A stretch of 64,000 bases of DNA from Allodiplogaster sudhausi. Taxonomy: Eukaryota > Nematoda > Chromadorea > Rhabditida > Diplogasteridae. Shown here piece after piece: positions 1 to 12,726 of this stretch. The notes beneath the pieces were generated by a model. It was given only the letters and a program-made list of their open reading frames with translations. It did no database searches and had not been told where the DNA came from. The DNA lies in the NCBI GenBank assembly GCA_945643635.1, contig CALZFC010000075.1:236001-300000 (forward strand), read 5' to 3'. The stretch's first letter is position 1. Every line of letters starts with the position of its first letter. A program made the position numbers and the translations under genes.

Positions 1-2320
1 CGGACAAGTTAAGGCGCGCATCCAAGTCTCCACAAACACAAGCAAGTTGTTGGAATTCCCACTCTGCTCTGAAAATCCACTCTGAAATATAGTATTAAAT
101 AAGACTCTGGTTACTAATAACTCAAAACTGCAAAGAACGCAGCTTATGGAACAAAAAGTTACGGTACCCTGGGAACACTGTAAATTATAAATTCGTAATC
201 AATTCTGACTCACCCAGATAGCAGTTAGTATCGCGCTTGTTCTCTTCAGAGACACATGACTGCTCGAGTTTCGTTGCCAGTGAACGCCCAAATTGGTGCC
301 AGCAGTAATGGAAGTTAAAGTTAATCCAAAAAAATGATTCATCGTTGCATGACTGCTCGATTACGTTGCCGCTGTTCCAGTCGTAGCAGTTCCTCTGTGA
401 ATCAAGTCGAATACTGACGAAAGATAAATTAGAAAATTCACATTCGTACCAGTGCACTCTTTCACGAATTGTCTGCGAAATTGTTTGATTTAAGAGAGTC
501 TCTGTCTGAGATGGTCAACCATGAGAATGCAGGGAAAAAAATATTTTTAATTTTAATTTAAATTTCAGGGCTTGTTTATCATCATGAGAGTTCCATTAAT
601 AAGTCGAAATTAGCACTTTAATGCGCACACAGTGCGCTATGCTACGGCTTTATTTGTTGCCCCTTGAAAACAGCATTTCTTGGGGATTCATCTACGGGAA
701 CTTTACAAAGCGTAATAACCGGCAAAGCAAAAAGGCCCTAAAAGACGTTTTTCTTGCTCCTTTAAGAAGTCAAATATATCAGAAGTCTAGAAATTCATAA
801 ATGTATCCCACATACTCTTTTTCATGCGAGTACGTCTCCCCTAACTTTACGGCAAAAACTGTATTTCTGGCCGGCTGTTGAGAGAATTGCGCATGAAGTC
901 AGAAAAGAAAGAAAGAATACGCCGAAATTCATTCATCGGTTTGCCACGTGAATGCGCCAGTTTCTTTCACGTGTTTGTTTCACTTCCTGTCTGCAGAATT
1001 GTGCAGCGGGAAGTTTCGGAAAGTCTGCTTGAACCGTTCTCTTACATCTTTGTAAGAAGGATATTTCCGTTGAATATTAATGCTGTAGCGGAGGTTGGCG
1101 GAGGGGAGGCATATTTGAGGCTGTTGCGCCATAAACAATGACATTGTGGAACAAGAACAACAACAACAACAAGAGCGAAATAACACTGAACGCTTTTTTC
1201 CAGTGCTCCATCTCGCCCTTTTAGAATAAATATTATTGGTGGGAAATGTCCTTGGAAGAAATGTATGCAAACTCATTTGTATCAAATTCGATCAGAAAAA
1301 GAGCCTTTTTAGCTCAAAATAACTTCCTTAATGTCAATGAGGTATAAAATAAACACATCTTGGCCATGCTGAAGAATTGGCAATTTGACAACATAAACAA
1401 CAATTTCCTTCCCTTCCATACTACCGGCGTGACAGGAAGATAAAGATGAGAGGGGACGTTCCACGGCGCTCTCTTTATCAAAAACAATCGTTACGAATAT
1501 TTCCGGTTGGCTAACGCTCATTGTTCTGTGTCCTGTAGACCCCATTCAGATTCTCCCCGTCTTGCGTGAATAAATAACCCTCTATTTTTCTTACGGCCTG
1601 GATTTAAAAGATAAGAAGCAAGACCCTTTTCTTAGTACTAATGACAGGCCGAGAAACAAGACCCTTCCAAAGCATTAATCAGAAATTTGACTAAAGAACA
1701 AATAGGGCTGTGTGAGAAGACAAGTCAAGGCTGATCCAATAAAATTATTTGGACCTTCTTTAGTTACATAAGATACGATTCTGTAACAATATTGGCGTTG
1801 AGGACTCAACGAGCCATGTCTAATCTGCATAATCGTGTTAGAACAAAACCAAAATTTTCAAGTTCATATACCACACAATCAGGAAAATGTTATTTTCTGA
1901 ATGAGCTTGTAATACTTTTATTTCTGTGTAAGGCATTTATGTAGGCATCAATCTTTTAAACGAAACACGAGCGAAGAAAGCACAACAATCAAAATAGGCA
2001 AAATCTGTCAAGAAATTGACGTCGTTTTGGTATGAAAACTAAAAAAAACAAACACACAAAAATTAAAGCACAATAATGAAACAGGATACCGTAATAAAAT
2101 GAGAAGTGAAAGTTACTGTCGTACCCGAATGTCAAGTACCCGTGAAAGCGTCGTGCATGAAAGAGAGAATTTCAGTCACAAAACGAAAACTGCCATGACT
2201 TCTCTTTTTTCTTATTCTTGCGTATCGACACGATGCGCTGATCTTTGTAGAAAAAAGAAATAAATTTTACGGCCGCTTAATTTACGGCCCCAGAAGCTCC
2301 GGCCCTCTTATCTATAAAGT
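1..2320. other. Gene-free stretch
   Basis: No exon with recognisable protein similarity or consistent splice phase was found on either strand. The longest open frames are short and low-quality. There is a small (AAC)n run near 1154-1172. The segment is the 3' flank of the UNC-93-like gene, whose stop codon lies at 2321-2323 on the minus strand. Confidence 0.5.
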
Positions 2321-5300
2321 CTAAACCCGGGGATTCTCGGTTGCGATGTTCTCTTCTCCGCTGCTCTTCTCGGTGAGTGCGATTTGATCCTCTTGCCGTC
2401 GAATGACGTCGGCCGTCCGCCAGAAGAGTGCCGCGGAGACGACGCAAATGGTGGCGAAGCCTGCGACGTACGCCGGTGTCGTCATGACGGGCGAGAGGAG
2501 GAAGAGCGTGCATCCGGCGATCGCCTGGGGTGGGAATCGATGATTATTTTATTTCATTTTAGCATATTTTATTTTAATAATTCCATCGCGTTATAGTCGC
2601 TTTTTTGTTCAAGAGAATGATATCATTTGCACTCTCTAAGATTTTTTGATTTTTTAAAAAGAGTTATCCATAAAAAAATAGCTTGAACGCACTTTTTAAC
2701 CTTTTTTATCTATCTTATTTTACTTTCACAAATATTTCTTGTAAAAAAAAAGTAATTACATGGTAGAATCGCGAGACGGCGATGGCGTGCGCGCGCTTCA
2801 CGGGCAGCGCGAGAGTCGTGACGACGGCGCGTGCCGTGTTCTTGCCGTGGTCGGATACGCCGAATAGGAAGGGCAGCAGGATCGAGGTGTAGGGACTGGA
2901 TAGAGGACGGGAGATGAAGGAGTGTGTACAAATTTAAAATTTTACACAATTTGTGCAAAAATGTGAATATTCCGATTTTTTTTTTACAAATGTGTAAATC
3001 CTACTTTGGCTGAATGAGCAGCGCGCGTTCGTCGATGGTCTCCGTAGTCGCGTGCGGCGGCACGGAAACGAGAATGAGCGCGTAGATGGCCAAGTCGACC
3101 GCGACGTGGATGCATAGCACGGGCTTCAGGCCAAAGTCACGGATGCGCCGAGAGGCAAAGGCCGTCAGGGTGCCCACTGAAAACGTGATAAATGTTATTA
3201 TTAATTAATTTTTCCATGTCGTAGATAGATAAATAGAAGGAAAACAGTGATTGCTTCCAATCTCTTCTCTCTCAATCGCAGCTCATTCACCATCCGATGT
3301 AGTCTAGAGGTTATGATTTGCGTCTCTCACATGCAAGGCCGGCGTTCGATTCCCCACATCGGAAGAATGTTTGCTGTATTTCTTGCCATATTCGCAATGT
3401 TTATATGTATTTGTTTGCGCTATTTTATTGTTTCTCTTTCATTCTTTCTCTCACTTCTTTTCATCTCTCTCTCTCTCTCTCCCCCTCTCTCTAACTAACT
3501 GCACGCGATGCCGCCAGCGTACGCAAGGACGTAGTAAGCAGGCAGGAATCGGTAGACGGCCAAGTCATGCGTGAATTGCATGGACGTCGGTATGATAGAC
3601 ATGTAGAAGGGCGTGAAGAGGCCGAGGTAGAAGTAGTACGGTATCAGCAGACGGATTCGATGGTGGCCAAGCGTGCGAATCATCATTGCTGGCAAATAAA
3701 TTATCGGTTTACTGATTTTTTTAACTTATCTAAGCTATAAAAAAAATCAATACCGATAACTTCTTTATTTAGTAATATCATTCGGGGCGGGGGGGGGGGG
3801 GTGGAGTCCAAAAAACCACTGGGCTAAAGAATTTTTTTACTAGTAGTTAATAACTACGACCTTGTATTCTTACACATCGTATAACTGTTGCGATCATTCA
3901 TATCTGCAGAGTATTATAGTATAGAAAGATCTATCGAATAATCATATCGGTGGATACCCCCGGTAGATAATTTCTAATTACTAAGGTAATTAATTCCTCC
4001 TATCATTGAATGTCCTCATGTGGCTGCTATAGCTGTCCTCTGTATAACGGACTAGAACAGAGCCGTCAGTGAACGATGAGATCAAACGCTCTTTCGCGCA
4101 AGAACGAAGAGAAATCCGGCTTTTTTTCCTTTCTCCATCTAGCAATTGTCATTCCAAAAAAAAGGCGGCTTGCACGAATGTGCTCAGTGATTGTGTCATC
4201 ATTCACCTAATTGAAATTTCACCGGAAGTGAAATTGGACGGAGAAATTGGCCAGGAATCGTAATTCACTGTCGCAAAAACTGTATCAATGAGTCGAATAT
4301 CCTGGTGCTACCGTACCAATCTGAGCGAAGAATCCATCTCCCGTTCGCTCCTTGCCGCCCGCGATGCTGTGCTCGATGCGCCGTGTCGGCAGCGAGCAGA
4401 AGAGCACGATGCTCAAGATGGCACTCGCGCCGCATGCGCCGTAGTATTTCCTGGAAATTTAGTTTAATTAACAAATACTGTATAATTAAGCACTAAATCT
4501 TTTACATGTATCTAGTTACGTGTACATAGCCACGCTTATGTTAGCGCTTTATTATAACTTAGATTAGAATTAATAGATAATAATAATATTAGAAAATCAC
4601 GCAGAAATCAAGAGTTTATTTTGAAATTGAAGGTGAAAGAATTAAAAGATAAGCGTAATCTACTGGAATTTTCCTCACTTCTTGTCTATACTAACTAAAT
4701 CACATGCACTCCTGTTAGGTCAGGTTGAGTTTTGGCTCCTATGATAAAACTCACCGAACGTCCGGATCGCTGAACTCTTTGCCCTTGAAACCAGCGGAAT
4801 CGTCGTCGCCCGTTGTCGCCGTCACGAATGTCAGGCCAATGAAGCCGATTCCGGCGCAGAGATAGCTGACAAATAATATTAGAATATTCCAAATTAGGAT
4901 TAAGAAAGTGGAATATTCCAAAATAAGACTAAAGAAGATGGAATATTCCAAAAATAGACATAAGCAAGCGTTATATGACGCAATTTGCGAGAGAGTCAAA
5001 AAGGCCGCGGACATAGCCAAAATCGACCAGCTTGTATTTTTGTTCAAAAGTTCGTTATATTTCTGATACGAGAAATCGATTGGAACTGGTCTGGGAGTTG
5101 GAAAATGCCTTGTTCATTTGCTATGAGGGCTTGAATTGTTAGGCTCGCTGCGCTAGGAGGCGAGTTGGATGCAGGTCTGAGGTCATTGCGACGCACTTTG
5201 TTGAGATATAGCTATGAAAATTTGCAATATAATAGCCAAGATATTACTCTAAACAACGAAAAAAAGAAAAATCCGAAAAATGTACAACGTTTATTGTTTT

Positions 5301-6975
5301 ATATAATAAAAATTTTGAGGGGGCTCAGACAACGTGTTTCTCATTTTACCAGAACCAAACCTATACAGATGTATAGAGCATGAAAAGAGCTTTCGAATGG
5401 ACTATTGGGTTTGGGAAACTTAGGATGCGCTGATGTTTCCTAGTCGATTATCTCTTGCGGCAGTACAAATCTGCGCGTCCGCGCCATAGAAGAACTCTTC
5501 AGAATCATTTTCGTATGTCGAAGCATACACCGCAAGAAAGAGCGTTAAATTCGCTATAATTTGAACCACATTCAATAAAATTCCGAATCTACGATGTTTT
5601 GTTAAAGATCAAAAGAATATGGCATCTGCATTTAATAATTCTTCAAAGATAGGTGCTTAAAAAATAATTGGAATATTCTAATTCGAATAAACTAAGAAAA
5701 TGGATTATTGGGCGCAATGTAACTAGCACTACCGGCCCTACTTTTAACGCTTATAACAAAATATTGTGAAGTTGAAAGTTCATTGTAATGGGTTCAGCTT
5801 ATAGCAAATTTCACGCTCTTTCTTTTGGTGTCTGCATGGACATGCGAAAATGATTATGAAGTACTGTTTTCTACTAGCGCGCCGATATAATCGATTAGGA
5901 AACTTCAGCGCATTCTAAGTTTCCCAAACCCAATAGTCCATTCGAAAGCTCTTTTCATACTCTATACATCTGTATAGGTTTAGTTCTGGTAAAATGAAAA
6001 ACACGTTGTTTGCGCTCCTTCAAACTTAAAAGAGTATAAAAGATGGAAAGTTGAACATTTTCAGATGTCTTTGCTATTATATTGCTAATTTTCATTTCAA
6101 TATCTCAACAAAGTTCGTCGCAATGACATCAGACGTGCATCCAACTCGCTCCCCTGCGAGGCGAGCCCCATATTTCAAGCCTTCATAGCTAACGAAAACG
6201 ACATTTTCCGATCCTTATACCACTTCCAATCGATTCCTCGTATCAGAAATTACTTATAAGGAACTTTAGAACAAAATCGAAGCTGGTCGATTTTGGCTAT
6301 GTCCGCGGCCTCTTTGATTCATTTTGATTCTCTCGCAAATCGAGTCATAACCTAAATTAAGCATCAGACAGCAGCACAATTTGTTTTATATATTTATTAC
6401 GTAGAAGAAGCCTATACAGTCCCGCTCAACATTGTTGGGTCCGGTATTAATAGTATTAATATAAATAATACAAACTGGAATAGCGCGCTGAATATGCATT
6501 TTCGTGCCATTTCGCGTAGGAGTTTACCTATTTCGACCATGGAGATTACGACTGTGAAGACCGTTTTCAAAAATATGCTGAAATGGCTGAGATCGCATAA
6601 TATTGCATTTAATTTGGCCGTGTTTGGGTTCCAAACGGGCTGGCTTCAACTCCTGGACTACAAAGTGCAAAATAACGTGAAATTTTCAGAGCACTTCTTG
6701 CCTTTTTTGAGTTTCTTGTTTTATTTCGTTTGAGTTTCTCATTTTGTTTATGTACAAACGACGAAAAAAAAAGCAAAAAAAATTTTTCGTGCTTGCAAAA
6801 ATCTGTTCTCAAAAGGGTATCGAACCGAGACCTCGCCTCGAGATTGCCGGTCAAAGACTTACCAATACTCTACAGAGAGTACAAACAGACCTGATGATAC
6901 CTTTCTTTGGACAGCGTCGATTGCTCACAAAGGAAACGTTGATTCTGAACACTCTCTGTTTCCTACTTTAGTGGG

Positions 6976-7017
<42 letters not shown>

Positions 7018-7176
7018 AGGGAATGCGAGAGAACGAGAAAGAACCTGCACCTTCTTTCACCTCTCTCTCTCGCCCTCTCTCTATCTCTTTCTCTCTCCCG
7101 CTCTATATTTCTCTCTCCACCGGTCTATCTTTCACTTTCTCTCTCCCTCCTTCTTTCTCGTTCTCTCGCATTCCCT

Positions 7177-7220
<44 letters not shown>

Positions 7221-8762
7221 CCCACTAAAGTAGGAAACAGAGAGTGTTCAGAATCAACGTTTCCTTTGTGAGCAATCGACGCTGTCCAAAGAAAGGTATC
7301 ATCAGATGTGTTTGTACCGTCTGTAGAGTATTGGTAAGTCTTTGACCGGCAATCGCGAGTTCTCGGTTCGATAATCTTTTGAGAACAGATTTTTGCAAGC
7401 ACAAAAATTTTTTTAAGCTTTTTTTTTCGTCGTTTATACATAAACAAAATGAGAAACTCAAGAGAAATAAAACAAGAAACTCAAAAAAGGTAAGAAGTGC
7501 TCTTAAAATTTCACATTATTTTGCACATTGTAGTCCAGGAGTTGAAGCCAGCCCGTTTGGAACCCAAACACGGCCAAAATGCAATATTATGCGATCTCAG
7601 CCATTTCAGCATATTTTTGAAAACGGTCTTCAATCTCCATGGTCGAAATAGGTAAACTCCTACGCGAAATGGCACGAAAATGCGTATTCAGCGCGCTATT
7701 CCAGTTTGTATTATTTATATTAATACTATTAATACTATTAATACCGGACCCAACAATGTTGAGCGGGACTGTACCTCATGCATGAGATGGCCCACGAAAT
7801 GGCCTGGTTACGGCCGAGAGTGTCGCGTGTCGAGTACTCGAGCAGGTAGGCCGGATAGCCAGAGGCCCAGACTGTAAGACAAATCAAGAATATTATATTG
7901 CATTTCACATTGTTAGAAAGGGTGTATGTTTGGGTGTATACATATCTTCTGCTTTATAACAGAAAAAATTAAGCAAAAATGAATATTCAATGAGCATATT
8001 AAACGATGCTAAAATAAAGGTTTTTAGTATGTTTGAAAATTTTTTCCCAGTTCCACTGCTTGATTGATATTCCCAACATTACGATTTCACTTTTTCTTTT
8101 ATGTCGTTTGGAATGGTAGAAAGTGGAATATTCGAAATTCCGGGACCAACTTTTCGCCTACACTAAAAAAACCAGAATTTTAGTTGGAGTCATCATATTC
8201 ATATGTTCTCCTAATTCGTACTACAATTCACTTAGAAGACATGATATTGCGAAAATTCTAATAAATTCTCGAATAGGCATCCGAATAGAATAAACTAATT
8301 TGCCCACCAGCGAAGCCGTGCCCGAGTGCGGCGCATGCAGCAAAGTAGGTGAAGCGATGGAGATATATGAAGGAGGTGAAGTAGAGCGTCATGAGGCATG
8401 AGCCAAAGACAAGCAGTTTCTGAGGGAGATCGGGAATTAGTAATTTAATATGTATCTATAATATATTTATATCTGCATGCTTTCACATAATTCTTCTTTT
8501 CCATCCTTTCTTGGCATGTTTCGGAGCCATTGAAGCCGCTTTATGGAAGTACATTTAGCATTTTTACTGTTGTATATTTTGTGCTCTATAACCTTTGGCC
8601 CGAAGCAGACGAGCAGAGATGGCACGACGAGATTCGATACGCAGTAGACAGCACTGAAGATAGCTTGGCTGAAAGGAATGTCAGCTTTTAGTGCTCACAA
8701 TAAAGTGTGAGTATTGTTTCAATCGTTTGTGCATCCACCTCGAATGCACATTGCTCTATGGA

Positions 8763-8804
<42 letters not shown>

Positions 8805-9477
8805 ACACTCTCGAATGATATTAGCTGACCTTGTTCAGAAAGTCACAACTTGATACATTCAACTCTAAATGTCTTTTTTTTTGGATGTTAATAGGAAGTG
8901 AATGTTGAAGATCCTTCATATATTTTCTTTAGCTAATTATAAGTAATTGATGAAATTCTCTATTTGTTTTCCCTAGCCCTCATTTCGTTTCTTCTCTCCT
9001 TTGCCCTGAATGTATGATACGTTTCAGCAGCTTCTTTTCCAACTATATTCTTACCCAAAGTAGCCGTCGAACTCGCCAATCCGCTCCGGCTCCCTTCCGT
9101 GAAAGGAGTGCAGCACCGACTCGTTTATAAAGGCCTGCCAAAAAGGGGATGTGAGTTACATATGTCACAAGTAGCTTTCTTTTTGAGGAGATATCAGCTA
9201 TTTCATCTATATTTATTTATTTAGTTATCGACATCCGATTAATTTGAATGACCTTTTGATCCAAATGGAATGATCCAAATTCGTGTTATGCGAATAATCC
9301 CAATTGAATTCGTCTAAGAATGAGCATCCGTCTAATATATTTATGTAAATTTGGAATATTCCACACCTGTATGTCGTAGCCGGAAAAGAAGAGCATATTG
9401 GCCAGGCCGAGTATCGTCGAGCACATCATGACATAGCGAGACTCCTTCATCCTTGGAGTGGAATGAGACTCCGTCAT
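2321..9477 (-). CDS. UNC-93-like / MFSD11-like multi-pass membrane protein, 11 exons
   Basis: Minus-strand exons: 9477-9367, 9134-9055, 8668-8593, 8419-8308, 7871-7775, 4865-4755, 4450-4317, 3688-3500, 3176-3005, 2895-2760, 2524-2321. All junction phases agree, giving about 473 residues from the Met at 9477 (464 from the Met at 9450), the usual length for this family. The start ILGLANMLFFSGYDIQ is followed by AFINESVLHSFHGREPERIG and then GYFGQAIFSAVYCVSNLVVP. These are hallmarks of the UNC-93/MFSD11 (DUF895) branch of the major facilitator fold. Later come GHGFAVWASGYPAYLLEYST and LPFLFGVSDHGKNTARAV, the family's two halves of about six membrane helices each. In C. elegans UNC-93 regulates a two-pore potassium channel, but this paralogue's role is unknown. 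The 2.9-kb intron 7774-4866 holds two foldback elements, and intron 3499-3177 holds a tRNA-Glu-like sequence. The exact start is uncertain. Confidence 0.88.
3293..3364 (+). tRNA. tRNA-Glu(CTC)-like sequence, probably a pseudogene or SINE head
   Basis: A 72-nt cloverleaf can be drawn. The acceptor arms TCCGATG and CATCGGA pair perfectly. An A-box TAGTCTAGAGG is present. The anticodon stem TGCGT/ATGCA closes a CTCTCAC loop with anticodon CTC (Glu), U33 and A37. The T-arm is damaged: around TTCGATT the stem CGGCG faces CCCCA with two mismatches, so the B-box has one departure from GGTTCGANNCC. No CCA is encoded, as expected in eukaryotes. It lies on the opposite strand within an intron of the UNC-93-like gene, and a CT-rich tract begins about 60 bp downstream. 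It is either a decaying tRNA gene or a tRNA-derived SINE head. Confidence 0.55.
3426..3492. repeat. CT-rich microsatellite
   Basis: A (CT)n-rich tract in an intron of the UNC-93-like gene, downstream of the tRNA-Glu-like sequence. It abuts the donor of the exon ending at 3500, where the donor itself sits in CTAACTAACT. Confidence 0.8.
4873..4966. repeat. Short tandem array containing GGAATATTCC
   Basis: Three roughly 31-bp units carry the palindrome GGAATATTCC (first copy degenerate) followed by AAA and an A-rich spacer. They lie between exon 4865-4755 and the left arm of the palindrome at 4970. Isolated GGAATATTC motifs also occur near 5670, 8128 and 9352. Confidence 0.7.
4970..6351. mobile_element. 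Imperfect 1.38-kb palindrome (foldback element) in an intron
   Basis: The left arm starts GTTATATGAC..CAATTTGCGAGA and the right arm ends with its reverse complement. Internal blocks also match in inverted order: CCGCGGACATAGCC near 5005 against GGCTATGTCCGCGG near 6295, and CTATTGGGTTTGGGAAACTT near 5402 against its complement near 5915. Arms are about 600 bp with a divergent centre near 5560-5850. No coding frame was seen. It lies in the large intron of the UNC-93-like gene. The arm divergence suggests an old non-autonomous foldback transposon. No target duplication could be assigned. Confidence 0.75.
6415..7773. mobile_element. TA-flanked 1.36-kb palindromic element (Tc1/mariner-like termini)
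   Basis: The element runs 6417-7771. It begins CAGTCCCGCTCAACATTGTT, ends with the reverse complement, and is flanked by TA at 6415-6416 and 7772-7773, as for Tc1/mariner insertions. The inverted arms extend almost to the centre, where an AG/CT microsatellite pair (6978-7013 and 7162-7215) faces itself. No transposase was seen, so it is a non-autonomous foldback copy. The right-hand TA overlaps the splice donor of the UNC-93-like exon 7871-7775: on the minus strand the intron begins GTACAGTCCC, and its U comes from the duplicated TA. A single-arm relative lies at about 13546-13807. Confidence 0.85.
8767..8804. repeat. (CT)n microsatellite
   Basis: A pure CT run followed by a short CA run, in the intron between exons 9055-9134 and 8593-8668 of the UNC-93-like gene. 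Confidence 0.9.
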
Positions 9478-9516
9478 CCTTGGAGAGGAGCGTGAGCTGA
9501 TGAGAATAACAAGCAT

Positions 9517-10486
9517 TTTTTTACTGTTGTTGAAAATGATGAATACTCACAAACAGAATAAAGCAACAATGATTACAACTTTCGAATTGAGTCTTAATTT
9601 TCTTGCTTATGAATGACAGGAAGGTATTTCGAGAGCGAAAAAGACATGGGAAGAAGATAAGGAGCCGTCTTGGAGTGAGAATCAGTTACTGTATCAGCAT
9701 TCCGCTTCCTTTCAAGTGAGCGCGATATCCCAGACGAGACTACTTATCTGCAGCCCAGCTAGCTGTCGGTCACGGTTTAGCCACCAGCGAGCGGTCACGC
9801 TATGGCACACTCATTCCGTTTGTGAGGAGAAGAATAGAGAAGGAAGAAGAAGAAGAGGAAACGCTGTATTTCGAATTGCAGAACGTTTCTTTACATACAT
9901 ATGTACATAAATAGGTGCATCTTGGCGAATCAAAAATTCAAAAATCATTAGCGCACATGAATTTCTTCTAGAACGACGCTCTTCCAATTGGAGACAGTGG
10001 AAACGGGAACGAACATCGCAGTGATATCAGGGAGGCTAAGAGATCGAAGATGGTGCAAAAACTCGAATGATTGATAGCAGCAATTTTGTTCTCTTCAGCC
10101 AATTAGGCTCTGAAAAAATGGCATTTTTCGTTGAAAGGCATTACACCATAGTGCAGAAAGGAAACCACACACAACAAAAACGAAAGAGAAAAAGAGAATA
10201 TCACTTCAATTTGATATTAGCTACCTGTTCCAACACTTCTTGTTATTTAGATCTACAGTTATCTCGGAGAGAGAGAGAGAGCAGCAGCGAGCAAAATTAG
10301 CTTTAAATAATAATAATGAGCATAATGAGCCTTCCCATTTTTTCAGGCGTTTCACTCACATTCACTCACAGTTCCAACTGGCTGAAATGCGCAATGTTTC
10401 ACTCTCCCAATCATATCATTCTTATTTTCTTTACGCGCATGCACTATTTACGGCCTTTTTTTCTCTCACTTGCTCAATATCACTAG

Positions 10487-10520
<34 letters not shown>

Positions 10521-12026
10521 CTCTCTCGTTTTCATTCTCTCTCTCTCAATCTTTCTCTCTAGCTTTCTCCTCCCATCTTCACCCCTGTTGATGAAACTTG
10601 CAAGCGGAGGGTATCCTCATTTGGAATGGAGGAGCTTGAGGAATTTGGCTGTCTTTGCTTTCCTCGTCGTTTGATCTGATTGAGAGAGAGTGAGAAGCTT
10701 CTAGAGCAAGTCAAGGGCAACCCAGCGTAGAAGAAAGGGGTGGATGGATGGGTGGAGGGGCCCAATACACTCTGTCTCTCTCTCCGTCCTATCAGCCGAG
10801 GGAATGACGTAATACTTGATTAAAGGCGGAAGATCAAAGACAAAGTGGCGAATGTTATCATGAGAAGAATGTCGAATATAGGGATTATCTTGCAGTAGCA
10901 GCAGCCACGTGTCAAAACATATGTATTATCATTTACTGACGTATCTACTTTGCAAGCCCGACGGAATAAAATTGCATAATCAAAAAGGAAACAAAAAGTC
11001 TTTTTCCTCAACTTCGCAAAGTTCCTACATATTTTCCCAAATGCTTGCCTGTCACAGCATAAATGAGGAGTAAAGCGAACTTCTCTCGAGAACAGAAGGG
11101 AGGAATCTGAGACAGAGGAATGAGACTTCAATCACAGTTAGTACCACTACTCTTTTACATTGTAAATGTAGTCGAAAATGGGCGTTAAATATATACAACG
11201 AGCACATAATATAAACTTTTCCGTGGAGGCAACCATTAAAAGATGTGCTGACTGATGTGAGAATGCCTTTTTTATGTGCATTGCTAGAGAATTGTTGAAA
11301 ATGACGGGTGTCGATATATAGTGCAGATATAATCTTGCACATCATCAGCGTTCTTTTTTAGCAAAACGATGACATCATCTAGTATACTTCCTTGTGAATG
11401 AATCTACATACATCTCTGCAAAGCGCTAATTCCGTTGAACTTTCATGGCTTAGTGAGAGGAGACATGGCTGTGCCATAAACACCGGCAGCGTGGAAAAAC
11501 AACAAGAATACGAATTACATACAGGAAGCCTTTTCGAGGGCCCTTCCCACATGTTCGCTATTGTTGAATAAATAAGAGTCGGGGGGGGGGGAGGAACGGT
11601 TTTCGAATCATTTGTAATGAATGCGATTACAACAATATAGTTTTGAGCGTACTGTACTAAACAAAAAATATAGTAATAGCTAAATAACTTAATTGTCTAT
11701 GATAATTCATGGTATTAAATAGAAGGAAAACATCTTGAACATGTTGAAGATGGCGTAACAGTCAACATGACGACATTGACAACTCTTTCCTTTCCTTTTA
11801 CCGGTCTGACTGGTCGACAATGTTGCATTGATAAGATAATGAAAGAATCGAAAGGCGGACACTTTGGCCAAAACAATTTTTTACGAATATTTCTGGTTAT
11901 TATGCCGGCTGAATGTTCGGTCTATCCACAACTTCCTTCCTATCACGTTAGAAAGTGCAAAAACACACATTTGACATCTAAATCGTAGTACGATCCATGA
12001 TCATGAAGTTACACACACTTTCTCTA

Positions 12027-12063
<37 letters not shown>

Positions 12064-12127
12064 CTTTCTCTCTCTCTCTTTCTCTCCCTCTCTTTCTCTC
12101 TCTCTCTCCCTCTCATATTACTCACTC
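9517..12127. other. Gene-free stretch with CT microsatellites
   Basis: Upstream of the UNC-93-like gene, no exon was recognised on either strand. It holds CT-rich tracts at about 10491-10560 and 12022-12113 and a G10 run at 11581-11590. The promoter of the minus-strand UNC-93-like gene should lie at the left end, but no TATA box could be assigned. Confidence 0.5.
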
Positions 12128-12726
12128 ATTATTTCTGACAAGTCTTCTCAATGGCCTATGACTCATTCTGTGATGGGTTCAAAAGTCCTCGAAACAAATT
12201 CGTAACAAACTTAACAAACAATCGCCTTGATCTTTTAAATGTTTTAAATATAACCACCATCCCCCTTCTCGATTTTTTTTCATACAATTTTAACTATGAT
12301 CGTCTTGATTGCTATGATATTTTGACTAATCTTACACTTTCATGCAGAAGCCTAAATAAACAGTGTTTTTGTTCAACTGTACCGTCCTAGTGCAAAATTG
12401 TATGCGAAGCTGGTTTATCTTAGTTGTGACGGCTTAGTCACACATTTCATGTGTATAGTATGTATGCAATAGTATGTATGAAGGGCATAGAAAAAAAGAC
12501 GTGCGAATTTGTTTACTATGTGTTAGCATCTCTCGCTGCTGCCGGTGATGATGTCATTGAGAGTCTGGCACCTCAGAGGTGCGAAAAGAAGGCAGAGAAC
12601 CATCCCGAACACATTTTCCAATGAATGGTGAAAAGAAACCCCGCTCTTGACACTTGAAAACATAAAGAAAGACAGACGGTAATGTTGAGCACGGATCTAA
12701 CAACAAGTCCAAGGAAAGGCCAGCTC

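Noticed and set aside
10240..10674. 144-codon plus-strand frame
   Set aside because: Most of it is a (CT)n tract read as Ser-Leu; no splice sites or domain.
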